DNA of 64,000 nucleotides from positions 938,602-1,002,601 of the forward strand of contig SIJG01000013.1 in the NCBI GenBank assembly GCA_023374025.1, read 5' to 3'. The DNA is from Heterodera schachtii. Its lineage: Eukaryota; Nematoda; Chromadorea; Rhabditida; Heteroderidae. The position numbers were made by a program, and so were the translations under genes. Positions 1-10,532 of the stretch are shown here, piece after piece (the first letter of the stretch is position 1; every line of letters begins with the position of its first letter). Below the pieces are notes generated by a model. It was not told the origin of the DNA. It saw only the letters and a program-made list of their open reading frames with translations, and searched no databases.

Positions 1-135
1 GGGGGGGGGAAATATCACGGGGCGGCAACTCAAAATCCCTCAATGGGCTCGGGATTGTGAGCGGGCGGCATCTTCAAAGAGAAACAGCCCTTCAATATGC
101 TCGGGATTTTGGAGGGGTCCTACCGCTACCCGCAA
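1..135. repeat. Truncated piece of the long TIR found at 26.8 and 33.8 kb
   Basis: The GC-rich wording here (GGGCGGCAACT, then CTCAATGGGCTCGGGATTGTG) matches the outer part of the right terminal inverted repeat of the large element at 26.7-34.1 kb, around 33840-33960. Only a fragment is present and it is cut by the window edge. A short open frame runs across it but has no independent support. Confidence 0.6.
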
Positions 136-589
136 CCTTTTGGAGCCATATACTACTTCGGCATTTATAAAAATTTTTTTATTTTTTCATCAGCGTCAAT
201 TAAATTCTTTTTGACTTCTTTTCAAATAAAAAACATTTTTTACGACCGTCAACTTCCACACAATCGACCTAAAAATTTTCAAAAAATATGCCCCTTAAAT
301 AAAATTTTTCAAAAAATTTTCTCCGAAAATTAATTCTTTCTTTAAAAAAATTTATTTTATTTTATTTTTCTATTCTTTTCGTAAGAACTTTAATTTGAAA
401 ACGAATTTTTCGTCTAAAATAAAAAGAAAAAATAATTAATTAAAAAAATTTATTTACCAATTTTTGATACCTATTATCTGCTATGTAATTATCTTATATA
501 TTTTGTAAATTTTAATCAATCAAAATTAATTCTCACGAATTTTAGAATAAAAATTTATTTTTTATATTTATTTATTTAATAAATTTAGT
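136..589. other. AT-rich noncoding stretch
   Basis: Homopolymer-rich A/T sequence with no gene, RNA or clear repeat that I can support. Confidence 0.6.
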
Positions 590-722
590 GCTTAACCGTG
601 GTTTATTTAACCATGGTTAGCTTAACCACGGTTAAAGACGAGAATACATATTTTGGTTAAAAATAAACCGCGGTTAAATAAACCACGGTTAAGGCGTTAA
701 CCGCGGTTAACTTAACCGGGAG
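590..722. repeat. Cluster of AACCGYGGTT palindromes
   Basis: Six copies of a 10-base palindrome, AACC(G/A)(T/C)GGTT in variants such as AACCGCGGTT, AACCATGGTT and AACCACGGTT, are spaced by TTAAATA or TTAAG and arranged almost symmetrically around an A/T-rich centre. It may be the subterminal region of a small TIR element or a protein-binding cluster; no target duplication was found. Confidence 0.55.
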
Positions 723-1190
723 ACGGGAATACGGCCCCAGGGTCAAGTTTTGGTTGTCGTTTTAACGGGATTTCGGGGCCCTAAAAAAAATCACCCTCTT
801 AGTCTGAGGCTGGTAGTTTTCTTAAAAATTTTACAGGAAAGGAATGGGCAGAGGGTTGTAAATTAGAAAATAACAAAAAAAAATTCGAATAAATATTTAC
901 AAATAAAATTTTCTTTTCTTTTTTTAAATCCTTTTACATTACAAATTGAAGGAAAAAATGTGAAAGTGTAATTTGCTCTTATTAATTATGAAATGGATAA
1001 CTGTGAATGACAGACTTAAGATGAGCAAAAGAAAGCCTTCACTTGCTCTGCGCTAATGAAAATGCTAAGAAGAAGCTTGAAACCATAAAAAACCCAAATT
1101 CATTCTTACAAAATGGGGGTTCCTATTTTTATAAATTTGCGCATATTTTTTCTGAGCGCTTTTTGGTCTGAAAAGCACAAAAAAAAACAG
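723..1190. repeat. Dispersed block A, copy 1
   Basis: Block A recurs at 12036-12860, 17800-18290, 20441-20990 and 25735-26260. Landmarks in order are a segment containing GGTTGTCGTTTTAACGGGAT, the phrase AGTCTGAGGCTGGTAGTTTT, a fairly well conserved stretch with GAACTGTGAATGACAGACTT, and GCTAAGAAGAAGCTTGAAAC. No long open frame runs through it. It lies on the 3' (left) side of several KKVYF genes, so it looks like part of the duplicated unit rather than a free transposon. Confidence 0.7.
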
Positions 1191-2029
1191 CCTTTTAAGC
1201 AGAGGTGCGATATCTGAGGATTTTTTCTCATTTTGTGCTCTTTTACAGGGTCAACGAGAATTTTTTTTGAAACTGAGGATTTGCGGATTTTTGTGGTCTT
1301 TTGAGAAATTTGAGGATTTTTGTGGTCTTTTGATAAAAAAGAGACAAAAACGATTAATTTTTTGAAAAATTTGGTATATTTGGCAAAATGTTCGAACTTT
1401 TTCTTCAAATCTTAAACATTTTTTCGAAAAATCCTCAGTCAAAATCATTTTTTTCTGACAAAATTTGTTAACAAATCGCACTCAAAATTCCAAAATTTTT
1501 CCGGCAGCGCCTATCGGCACTGCCGGACCTCCCTCCCGCCCAATGTTCCAAAAAGTTTTCTGGAAAACCGCGCCACAAAAAGAGCAATTTAAAAGCAAAA
1601 AAATTTAAGAGATGTCAATTTATTAACAAAATAATATAAACCGAATTTTTTATTTTCTTTTTTTGGACGTTTTAAATAAGATTAGTTATAGTATTTACTA
1701 AAAATTACCAATTATGTGATCCAATTTTGCGATTCTGGGCCAATTTTTAAGAAAAAATAAGAATTATTGGGGCCCGGTGGTGTTGATAGGCGCCATGATT
1801 GTTTTCAAACGGAGAATGTGACTTTTATGTGATTTTGTTTGCATTTTTTTATGTTTACAAAAATGAGGATTTTTCATGCCAAATGAGAATTTTTTTGAGG
1901 TGTTTTAGTCGCAAATGAGGATTTTTTATGGCTGAAATGAGGATTTTCAAAATTTTCAGATCGCAGCTCTGCTTTTAAGTGATAATTTAAACATATTTTT
2001 CGAGTTTCGTTTTTTGTGTTCAATTTATG
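1191..2029. other. AT-rich insertion separating blocks A and B
   Basis: Blocks A and B are contiguous at 17.8-18.4 and 20.4-21.4 kb but are separated here by about 800 bp of AT-rich sequence carrying one copy of the GC-rich hairpin module (1501-1526). Short minus-strand open frames across it are low-complexity and unsupported. Confidence 0.5.
1501..1526 (-). repeat. GC-rich hairpin module, covarying copy
   Basis: Read on the minus strand this is an 11-bp stem, CCGGCAGTGCC and GGCGCTGCCGG, around the loop GATA. Compared with the common form (CCGGCGGTGCC / GGCGCCGCCGG) one G-C pair is replaced by A-T on both sides, so pairing is kept. The T.G wobble four pairs from the loop is also kept. Confidence 0.75.
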
Positions 2030-2276
2030 TGCCCCCGGATAAATGGACACCGCCGGAAAATTGGACACCATAGAAAAAAAAAAATTCAACAAAATTTGCA
2101 TAATTAGACTAAAGAGCATGCAATGTGATTAGAATTCTTAATCAGTATGATTAAAAATTTTCAATACATATATCGTATAAAAGTCTTAGTAAGTTGTATT
2201 CATCCGATTTAATGAAAATTGCTAGTTGGAAGGGAGCTTGATCCGAAATTCCCTTTTCTCGATACCAATTTTTGAC
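2030..2276. repeat. Dispersed block B, copy 1
   Basis: The sequence with GGACACCGCCGGAAAATTGG and the phrase GAGCTTGATCCGAAATTCCC is repeated at 20995-21330 and, degraded, at 18340-18430. It is the host sequence into which the two foldback elements to the right have inserted. The copy at 21.2 kb reads through the same place without them. Confidence 0.65.
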
Positions 2277-3167
2277 CGTGGTGAGCCGAAGTGACAAAAA
2301 TATCAGTGTGGTCGAAGTGACAAAAATATCAGTGTGGTCGAAGTGACAAAAATATCAGTGTGGGCGAAGTGACAAAAATATCAGTGTTCGTAATAATTAA
2401 ATTTAATTATTATTTAAATTTAATTTGCTAAATAATTAATCATAACTTAGCTTAAACTTAGTCTAATTTATCAATCTTAGTTTTAGAACGTAGCTCTACA
2501 TATCCTCTGTTACTTATGTAATTTTAAAAAAATTACTAAAAATTTACAAAAAGTTGGGACCAAAAACTTCTAAAAAATTTAGACTCAACAATTTTGACCC
2601 TAACTTTTTTGAAATTCAATAAAATTTTTTGTAATTTAACTGAATAATAGAGTAATCTTTGGGCTATCTTTTCATATCAAGCGCCGTGTAAATTAATTGA
2701 AGTTTGAACAATTTTGATGCATTTAAATGACCTTAGATTTTTTGGATGACCATAAAAATATTACACTATTAATTCCTTCATAACTTTTCTTAGAAACAAG
2801 CAATTTTAATTTTGTTTATATAATTAGATAGCCCAAAGAATACTCTATTATTCAGTTAAATTTCGAAAAAATTTAATGAATTTCAAAAAAGTTAGGGTCA
2901 AAATAGTGAAGTCTAAATTTTTCGAGATTTTTTGCTTACAACTTTTTGTAAATTTTTAATAATTTTTTAAAAATTACATAAATAGTAAAGGACACTTGGA
3001 GCTGTCGCTAAATACTAAATTTCATTAATTTGACTAAGTTTAAGCTAAGTTACTATTAATTATTTAGCAAATTAAATTTAAATAATAATTAAATTTAATT
3101 ATTACGAACACTGATATTTTTGTCACTTCGCCCACACTGATATTTTTGTCACTTCGTCCTAGCACCA
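2277..3167. mobile_element. Foldback TIR element, 891 bp, TSD TTTTTGAC
   Basis: Flanked by TTTTTGAC at 2269-2276 and 3168-3175. The ends are inverted repeats built from a roughly 26-bp unit with CGAAGTGACAAAAATATCAG: about four tandem copies on the left, two on the right in inverse orientation. Inside are long matching arms rich in AATTAAATTTAATTATT, then further inverted homology, so almost the whole element folds on itself. No coding capacity; non-autonomous. The CGAAGTGAC subterminal motif is shared with the elements at 3211-4011 and 6642-7027. Confidence 0.8.
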
Positions 3168-3210
3168 TTTTTGACAACGATACTCGATACCGCACTGATG
3201 ATAAAAAAAA

Positions 3211-4011
3211 CGTTGTGAGTCGAAGTGACAAAAGGGCAAATGAGTGGTGATCAGAAGAGGCGGGTCATTTCAGTACGGAATAAATGATTTTAATTAATTA
3301 ATAATATTATTTTAATATATTAATTTGATTTGTTGACCATATTAATAATTTCGATTTATTATTTTATTTTCCCAAACAAATTACATTTTTATGAGAGAAA
3401 TACAGTGTCCCAAAAAAGTCTTTACTCAAACCTGGAAAACTATCTTATAGTTCATTCATGCTTGCAAAATTTTAGTGCTGATCAAAATCTCTTCCACCAA
3501 CTTGATCAGATCACTCCTTCCTAGTGACCGGGACACCCAAAATACACTGAAAATCGGGGAAATTTTCGAAATCCCTAGGGGGTTGGGAAATTTTTTCTAG
3601 AGAAAATGGGCAAGCCCACTGTAAAGAGCACAAAATTTGCTACCGAATTGCTGTTGGAATGGTGGATCTACAGTTTGTATATAGAAAGTTATACTTGGTT
3701 GAATAATTGATCACCATAAAAACGATCAATTTTTGATCAGCGCCATAACTTTTCCTAGAAGCATCCAAATTAAGCATTCTTGGTATCATTTGATAGCACT
3801 AAGTGTCCTCTATTTGCCTTAAAATTTCAAAAAATTTGGTTGTGTTTCAAAAAAGTTGTGGCTTGTGTCTCGTGTAAACTGAAATAGAACCAAATATATT
3901 TTTTATTATTATTAGCTTTTTTTCAATTATAAATTTAAATAATTAATTAAAAATGACCCACCTCTTCTGATCACCACTCATTCGCACTTTTGTCACTTCG
4001 ACACAGCACCA
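3211..4011. mobile_element. Second CGAAGTGAC-type foldback element
   Basis: Begins TTGTGAGTCGAAGTGAC and ends with the inverse GTCACTTCGACACAGCACC. The next segments are also inverted copies (GAGTGGTGATCAGAAGAGG at the left against CCTCTTCTGATCACCACTC at the right). The 8-bp target duplication is ambiguous because the site is A-rich. It lies about 35 bp from the previous element in the same block B host sequence, so two relatives inserted side by side. The open frame at 3330-3524 has no support. Confidence 0.65.
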
Positions 4012-5467
4012 TACAAAAATATGGAGTGTTCTCGACGTCTTACTAATTAACAAGTCCATTGATTGATTCGTTTCAATGAAATTGCAATTAAGGGCGGGGG
4101 GAGAGAGTTTGATACAGAATTTCCCTTTTCCGGATACCGTTTTTTTTGACTACGACACTTTATACCGCACTGAAGATCCAAAAATCAAGAATTGTTCTCG
4201 AATCGGTACGATATTTCGCAACATTCCTACTGCAATAATTCCCTAATAGAATAGAAGAATTTAAATAAATCTACATATTCGAAATTAAACTAATTATTAA
4301 TCTATTATTTCAAAGTCTCTATTTAGGCCATAAAATATGACAAAAAATTATAATTTAGTCATTTCTCGAGTAAATTTTGGGTTTTTCCGAACTTTCTTTA
4401 ATAAAAAAATGTCAAAGAAAAACTCAAATATATACCCCCCAAGAATTGACTTAAAATTTTACAAAAATTCCCGTCCTAAAAAAATTACTTTTTTTCATAA
4501 CAAAATTTATGTCGATTAAAAATTTTCCTCATTTTTTAAATTTGAAAAAGAAAATCATTTTCTAGACCCAAAATTGACAAAATAAAAGGATTAGCTGTCG
4601 AAAAATTAAATTTTCCATGTTTGTTTTTCAATAAATATTATGGGGCTCTTGGACATATTTTTACAGTTCTATTTTTTCGAAAAATTTAGCAATTTTTTGG
4701 AAAAAATTTGCGTGAGAAAGTCTTCGTAGAAAACGAAGAAGGAAAATTAAAATCGTTAAAAAAATTTTTCCTTCGCAATTTATTAAAAGATTTTCACTAA
4801 AACTTAATAATAGGGCTTCGTTTTAGGCAAATGCCGAAAATTTCTGCATGCATATAACACTGAGAAAGCACAATAAAACGGGTTTTCAGCTTGGTTTGAG
4901 GGGTCTACCCCGAAATCAGCTGAAAACATTTCAGAAAATACACCCCTAAGAATTGGAAAATTTTCCAAAAATTGTTTCCCTAAAATATTCTTTTCTTAAT
5001 AAAATTTTTAATTTGAAAATTGTCCTTATTCGAAAAAATTTTTAATATATTTAAGAATTTAATTTACAAATTTAAATATAATCAAAATTAAGTTTTTTTG
5101 ATGTTTATGTGTTTGGCTACTTAAAAAGCAATAATTATTTTTTTTTTTTTTTTTTCGTTTTTAGGTGCCTATTTTGCAAAGCCTATTAATAAGAAAAGAA
5201 AGATAAATTGTTTTTTTAATTGGCGGTATATTTTTGAAAATATTTCTTTTCCTTTTCCCTAATTTTCATAAAAATACAAATTCATGCTCGGGTTCCCATT
5301 GTTACCAATGCAAACGTTTAACATTGTTGATTATGGTATCGCTGGCACTATAAAAAGCGATAATAACCGCCCAGTACCGTACTGGTACCGTACTACTCTA
5401 GTGATGATCCCCCAAAACTGAAGGAAATAACAGAAAAATGAAAATTAAAAAAAGGATTTTTTTTTCA
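4012..5467. other. AT-rich intergenic sequence
   Basis: After the end of block B (to about 4330) this is A/T-rich sequence without a supported gene. A fragment near 4850-4935 resembles pieces of other dispersed elements. The short plus-strand frame at 4337-4519 is low-complexity. Confidence 0.5.
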
Positions 5468-5944
5468 ACAAGCCAAAAATGGCATCAACAAAACAATGAA
5501 TGAATGACATCTCTGATGAAGTCAAACACAACAAATCCGTTCTTCTGCTGGTTTTCTTCCTACACATATTCATCTTAATCTAGTTGAGGTTGATCAGCTA
5601 AGTTTAAAACGCTATCAGTGTTATTACGTAATACATCAACTGAAATTGTAGAAAATGCGACATTCTGAAAAAGATAAATTAGCAAATTTTTTTAAGGCAT
5701 ACATTTTTAGATATGAAAATTTAAACAATTCAGAAAATATTCTTATTATCCATATTTAAATTTTTAAATTCACTTTAAAATTTAATAAAAGATTTAATAT
5801 CATTCTTAGAAATTAATTTAATTATATAATCAAATAAATTCATTTCTTTCCTTCAAGAACTAAAACTAAATTTACTAATAGTACCACGAATTATATTAAG
5901 ACATTTCAGGAAAAGGGATAAATTAAACAAATAAACAATTATTA

Positions 5945-6343
5945 ACATTCCATTTTACAGACTCAATTCAAAATATAAACTAGGCAAAAAATTTATACCT
6001 TTTGCAGGGCGGGTAACTAAAATTTGGAACCAACTCGATAAAAAGCTTATTGAAATAAAATCATTAAATCAATTTAAAAATAAAATTAAAACCAACTCTA
6101 TTTCTGTAATAGACCGGAAAAATTAAAGTCGAACTAATTCATTAAAACTAAAAGTGATTTGGTCACTATTTTTATTTTTTTATTTCACATTATATTTTAT
6201 TTTGACATCGATCTCGTTTTAATTGTTTGTGCGCTTTATTGAGGACATTTTTTTTTTAATGTTTGTGTCCTCAATGTAAGCGGATTTTTCCCTTTTGTGG
6301 ACTTTTTCTTTATTGACAATAAATAAACATTAAATAAATAAAT
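5945..6343 (+). mobile_element. 3' end of a non-LTR retrotransposon (LINE) inside the intron of gene 1
   Basis: On the plus strand, from about 5961 to a stop at 6125, the translation contains KFIPFAGRVTKIWNQL and, further on, SLNQFKNKI. This matches the usual C-terminus of LINE reverse transcriptase proteins (x-R-V-x-x-x-W-N-x-L ... L-x-x-F-K). About 200 bp of 3' untranslated sequence and a TAAA-type tail near 6318-6343 follow. The 5' part of the element is missing, as is common for LINEs. It lies antisense to the host gene. Confidence 0.75.
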
Positions 6344-6641
6344 GGTTGAGAGATGTTATGACATTCGCAATAATTTATTTGAGTAGAAAATCGCTTATGC
6401 TTTCATTTAGCAGAAATGATAAGCATTTATTTGTAAGGGAAGGCAAAAAGAAAAAAAAAATTTTTTTTTTCTTATTTCTGAGTTTTTAGTTTTGCAAATT
6501 TTTGTGATATTTGAAAAATTTTCGTGACTAAGGACCCAGCCATTAGACACATCATTTGAGCAAAAAAAAAAAAAAATTAGTTTTATTTATTACTTTTTTT
6601 GTTGTTGTTGTGATAATTACAGAAAGGTACTATTATAATTT

Positions 6642-7027
6642 GGGAACCGCCCACTTCGGCGCCGGCCTTTTCGGCGCCGTTGCTAACAACTTTTTTCATT
6701 ATCAACCAAATTAAATATCTTTGTTATCATTCGATAGCTCTTATGATTCTGTATTAGCATGCAAAATTTCAAAAATTTAGTCAGTTTACAAAAAAGTTAT
6801 GGCAAAAAAAACCTCAAAAATTGACTTTTTCTTGGCTTTTTCGGCGCCGCGTGCCATAACTTTTTTTTATTTTTGAATCATTCATTTCAATTTTGACATA
6901 TAAATATAGAGCACACATAGAGCTTTCAAATGATGCCAGGTTGGCTAAAGTTAACTGACAAATAAAAAATTATAGCATTTCAAAATTTGCGGCGCCGAAA
7001 TGGTCCGCGCCGAAGTGACCCCGACCC
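6642..7027. mobile_element. 386-bp MITE in the intron of gene 1, TSD TATAATTT
   Basis: TATAATTT flanks it at 6634-6641 and 7028-7035. The ends are GGGAACCGCCCACTTCGGCGC-like and the inverse of GCGCCGAAGTGACCCCGACC. Other family introns read straight through this position (TATAATTTAATGGTTACC), which confirms the empty site. The GCGCCGAAGTG subterminal motif links it to the foldback elements at 2.3-4.0 kb. It sits only about 10 bp inside the intron from the splice donor. Confidence 0.85.
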
Positions 7028-7086
7028 TATAATTTAATGGTTACCTGTCCTGCGACATGGATAGTAAGCATAGTATCGTTTTTCAC

Positions 7087-7651
7087 CAGGGATGTGCCGA
7101 ATCGGAATCGCAATCGTAATCGGAATCGCAATTAATCGGATTTTGGGCCATAATCGGAATCGGATAATCGTAATCGGATTTTGCCTTGAAATCCGATTAT
7201 TACACCCCTAAGAATTGACCTTTTGAAGGAATTTTTTAGCGAGAATACCAATGAATTTTGAAAAAAAATGTTTTCTGAAACGAATGTTTTAATCTTATTT
7301 TAACATAATGACTGAAATTAAATTTTTCTCACAAAGCAGTGCCGGATTAATTCTCCCCGATATAATCAAGTTTTTTGTTATTTAGCAAAAATGTCAAATA
7401 TCTGGGAATATTTTACACTATGTGGACAAACTTTTATTTTTGCATCACAATCTTAAAATTTATGAATTTGATTATGAATAAAATTTTTGGGAAAAAATTA
7501 TTTAAAAAAATCGGAATCGTAATCGGAATCGCAATAAATCGGATTTTGGGCAATAATCGTAATCGGTTTTAAAACTGTATCGGATTTTTGGCCATAATCG
7601 GAATCGGCGATTTAATCGGAATGGGATTTTGTCTGACTCGGCACATCCCTG
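7087..7651. mobile_element. 565-bp hAT-like MITE in the coding exon of gene 1
   Basis: TIR CAGGGATGTGCCGA at the left and its exact inverse at the right, flanked by TTTTTCAC at 7079-7086 and 7652-7659. A CAGGG terminus with an 8-bp target duplication is the hAT pattern. The subterminal regions are made of short repeats of the TCGGAATCGTAATCGGA type in both orientations. There is no transposase. The matching ends and duplications suggest a fairly recent insertion. Confidence 0.88.
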
Positions 7652-7883
7652 TTTTTCACCCAATCTGGCCACACTTTAGTAGCAATCTCCAAACATTGTT
7701 TTGAACCTTCTTTTTTGGTTTTTCCAAGTGCAAAACTTAACCCGTGACATCTAGCTTCAATTTTGATCTGTTTATGATATTCGAAACACACTTTCTTTTT
7801 TGCTGCCTGCGCAATTTGGGGGAAATTGGCCAAAAAAACGCAGCAAACCGCGAACATCAGAAAAATAAGTGACATGTTCATAT

Positions 7884-7935
7884 CTGAAAAACGTTATTTT
7901 GAATTCCAATCCACCAAAATTATGTTGGATTTATA
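7884..7935 (-). promoter_or_regulatory. Splice acceptor before the start codon and conserved 5' block of gene 1
   Basis: Reading toward the gene: a TATA-like TTCAATTATAAATCC near 7921-7935, then a pyrimidine-rich acceptor TTTTTCAG at 7891-7884 two bases before ATG. The same acceptor-plus-ATG arrangement precedes most family genes. In nematodes this is the usual look of a spliced-leader trans-splice site; a 5' untranslated intron is the alternative. Confidence 0.55.
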
Positions 7936-8449
7936 ATTGAACAAAACTTAGACTTAAGCTGAGAGAAAAATTTTGAAAACTCAGAATTTTTTTTGAAACT
8001 GGAAAAATAGGTAGGGAAAATCAAGAAGAAAAAAAACCTTAGGACTTTGTAAAAAACTCATAATGATTGGTCAGTCATTGTAATACAATATTTTTTATGC
8101 ACTGTTTTATGCCATTGATTTGCTTGCTTAAATACACGCCTAATCATCATTGTGCGTGCACTTAAGTCCACCAACGCACAGTCACAATGCCAAAAGCAAA
8201 GATTCGTTGCCGAAAAAGCGAATTTTCTATTTTTTCAACTAATTGACAACCATTTAAAAAAAAAATTTCCTGGAAACTGGAAAAAAAAAACGAGTCGGGC
8301 TTCCCGCTTTTTTCCCGTTCACGTAAAAAACCCGTCCAGGAAAAAGACGGGAAACGGGATTCCCGGCGGGAATCCTGTTCCCGCCTAGCTCTATTCTCGT
8401 AATGATCACCAAAATCTGCAGGAAATAACAAAAAATTAAAAAATGTTTT
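7936..8449. other. 5' flank of gene 1 and GC-rich palindromic element
   Basis: 7940-7975 holds the conserved upstream phrase CTTAAGCTGAGAGAAAAA that recurs before other members. 8105-8200 carries GTGCGTGCACTTAAGTCCA, also found at 24430 and 60220. From about 8255 to 8392 there is a GC-rich element of the GGGAACGGGATTCCCGGCGG type ending in TAGCTCTA; relatives lie at 21735-21905 and 50281-50345. No gene. Confidence 0.55.
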
Positions 8450-8562
8450 TTATCAACAAGCCAAAAATGGCATCAACAAAGCAATGAATGAATGACATCT
8501 GATGAAGTCAAATCACAAAAAGCCGTTCTTCTGCTGGTTTTGCTTTCTACTCATCTTCATCA
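8450..8562 (-). other. Conserved 3' flank of KKVYF genes (probable 3' UTR)
   Basis: Directly after the stop codon of each two-exon member lies a block of about 110 bp with GCCAAAAATGGCATCAACAA, GAATGACATCTGATGAAGTC and GCCGTTCTTCTGCTGGTTTT (plus-strand wording). Copies: 5468-5574, here, 18648-18772, 21978-22096, 34104-34208, 46440-46550 and 50398-50496; diverged forms follow the two modular genes. Conservation beyond the stop codon suggests a 3' UTR with a retained role, or simply recent duplication. Confidence 0.6.
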
Positions 8563-9212
8563 CTAATCCTCTTCAAATAGATAACCAAAATCTAAAATCT
8601 CTCCAATAGAAAGTAAGTCACTTAGTGTTGTTTTACATTCCGTCTGAAAAGTTGAATTAGAAAACTTAAAGGCGTAGATTTTTTTAATAATGAAATTTTA
8701 AATATCAAAAAAAAAAACTTTTTTTTACTTGTTTAGAAATTTTGCTTATGTTTCTTTAAGTTATTTGAAAGGGGAGGCAATTAATGTTTTCTTATTTCAG
8801 TTTTTTGGTATTACAATTTTTTTGGAAAGTTTTTGAAAAATTTCTTCTCATAAGTACGGGCACAGGCTTCATTATTGCACAAAAAAAGTAGTTAAAATAA
8901 TTTAACAGTTACCCCGCCAATTATTAAAACAATCTCAGTTTTGTCTGACATCCGATCTGCTGGCCATATTCTAGTGTCAATCTCCAAATAATGTTTCCAA
9001 TAACCATTGCTATCTCTTGCAGGCATAGTGATGCCAAGATTAAAAGTGTGCCGCTTCTTATCTTTACAAATGGCAACAACATTGACCGAATTATCATCAT
9101 AATATCCGAAATACACTTTCTTTTTTTCTGCTGCCTGCGCATTTTGGGGAAAATGGGCCAAAAAAAGAAAATAAACCGCGAACAGAGGAAGAAGAATAAG
9201 GGACGTTATCAT
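8563..9212 (-). CDS. KKVYF-family secreted protein, two exons (gene 2)
   Basis: Exon 1, 9212-8913, encodes 100 residues. Residues 1-27 form a signal peptide with a strongly hydrophobic core and an NAQA cleavage site, followed by the domain start AEKKKVYFGYYDDN, the turn NLGITMPARD and the core KHYLEIDTRIW. Splice donor GGG|GTAACT. Exon 2, 8643-8563 (acceptor TTTTCAG), adds 26 residues with D-L-L ... I-L-D-F and an acidic end EED. The intron is about 270 bp and phase 0; total 126 residues. The frame can be read through the donor for six more codons (VTVKLF), but the same intron position is shared by all members, which favours the spliced model. Function is not recognised. The protein should be secreted. 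Confidence 0.82.
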
Positions 9213-9345
9213 CTGCTGAAAAATGTTATTTTGAATTTAATCCACAAAATTAAGTGTGGCAATTGATGATGTTTGATGATTGTGTGGGTTTTTAATTGAA
9301 CAAAAAAAAACTCCATGGCTTAATTAAGCTGAGAGAAAAATGTGC
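9213..9345 (-). promoter_or_regulatory. 5' flank of gene 2 with acceptor and conserved upstream block
   Basis: TTTTTCAGCAG directly precedes the ATG (9223-9213). Further upstream, 9265-9345 holds the block seen before other members (plus-strand words GATTGTGTGGGTTTTTAATTG and AGCTGAGAGAAAAATG). Related blocks lie at 7920-7975, 36985-37035, 51700-51765 and 59575-59620, so it is the best candidate for a shared promoter region. Confidence 0.5.
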
Positions 9346-9980
9346 AAAAATTTCTTTAGCGTAATTCTGAGGTTAGGTAATTAAAAAAGGCAATTACGTA
9401 AACATGATAATCAGCTGATCACTCTCCTTAATGATGATCCTGAACGTTCAAAATTTGTATTTGAAACTGTGATAATTCGGAAAACTTCGAGAAAAAAACC
9501 TTAGGATATTGGAAAAAATAGCTCACAATGATTGATCAGTTAAATAATTATTTTTAAATCATTGCGATAAAATAAATGATTTTTAATAAAATAATATTAC
9601 GCTACTCAAAAGTGGTCAGTATATAAATTTTTAAAACACTTGTTCAATAGTGGTTTCTGACAAATTCAAAATTGAAATTTTCTCATTGTAAAAAAATCAT
9701 AAAAAACCTTATTATTATAATTTGGCCAAATTTAAAATAATTAAAACAATTTACAACAATTAATATTTTTTAACAAAACAAAAAATTAATAAATATTTTA
9801 TTGCTCTTAAACGGCTAAAATTTTCTATGAATTGAATACAAATTTACAAGTCTTTGTACCTATAAAATCGGTTTTTTTGAAAAAAAAGTTTAATAGATAC
9901 GAAAAATAATTTTTAAAATACTAAAATGTGATTCTAAGACCTATTAATTGAATTGAATGCTCTAAATTTTCGGTAATTAT
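9346..9980. other. AT-rich intergenic sequence
   Basis: Contains the words CAGCTGATCACTCTCCTTAATG, also seen upstream of other family genes (for example 51830-51860), then A/T-rich sequence. No gene or RNA seen. Confidence 0.5.
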
Positions 9981-10532
9981 TAGGGCTGGGAATTTAAGTC
10001 AAATGATTTTTTTTTTGCTGATTCTAAAATAACCTTAAAATGACTTAAAAAGTGTTATACACTTTGTTTGAAGCTTCTAACATGCATTTTTTTGTGACTT
10101 TTACATACTTTTTGGGATTTTTGTGACTTTTTTGACTTATAAAGGCAAAATTTAAAAATCATCAAAGAAAATGCCGAAAAATACAAAGAAAATTCCAAAA
10201 AGAAAATTTCGATCGGTGAAAAAGCAAAGAAACATGGATGAAATTTTTCATAATTGATGGAAGAATCACCTTTTTATGCCTATTTTAAGTGCCTATTTTT
10301 AAAATGTTCGTGCCTAAAAATCCGATCTCTATTTAAAAAATGCTATTCGAAAAATTGTTAAAAATATGTTTTTTTTTAAATTTTTGTCTAACTTTTCAGA
10401 CTTTTTTTTTTTTTGCATTTTTTTCGTGATTTTTTGGCGTTTTTTAGTGACTTTTTGCTATTTTTTCATGACTTTTTTGCATTTTTTATGACTTTTTGAC
10501 GATTTTTCTCGTGATTTAAATTCCCAGCCCTA
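9981..10532. mobile_element. 552-bp hAT-like MITE, TAGGGCTGGGAATTTAAGTC family
   Basis: Ends are TAGGGCTGGGAATTTAAGTC and the inverse of GTGATTTAAATTCCCAGCCC+TA. The target duplication is GTAATTAT (9973-9980) against GTCATTAT (10533-10540), one mismatch. The interior is made of repeated phrases of the TTTTTGTGACTTTTT type. A second copy lies at 19454-20035. Confidence 0.85.

Larger units (their letters stand above)
5575..7881 (-). pseudogene. KKVYF-family secreted protein gene 1, exon 1 split by a transposon
   Basis: Exon 1 starts at 7881 with a signal peptide (about residues 1-26, ending IAQA) and the AAKKKVCF domain start. It is interrupted by the hAT-like element 7087-7651 and resumes at 7078 to the splice donor CAG|GTAACC at 7045. 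Removing the element plus one 8-bp duplication leaves 264 bases, an exact 88 codons with no stop, so the gene was intact when hit. As it stands the frame runs into the element and stops at 7612. Exon 2 (5664-5575, acceptor TTTTTCAG, phase 0) encodes a 29-residue tail with the S-V-D-V-L-R ... V-L-N-L pattern. The intron is about 1.4 kb and holds a LINE remnant and another MITE. The conserved 3' gene flank follows at 5570-5468. Function unknown; secretion is inferred from the signal peptide. Confidence 0.8.

Noticed and set aside
7087..7651. Insertion in exon 1 of gene 1 as an intron-generating element (introner)
   Set aside because: A GT lies in the target duplication on the gene strand, but the other end reads CCCTG before the second duplication, with no AG acceptor nearby. 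Hence clean splicing is not expected.
8924..9142. Overlapping frames on both strands of gene 2 (and likewise in genes 5, 7 and 9)
   Set aside because: They are shadows of the exon. Only the frame with signal peptide, KKVYF start and shared splice donor is conserved between copies.
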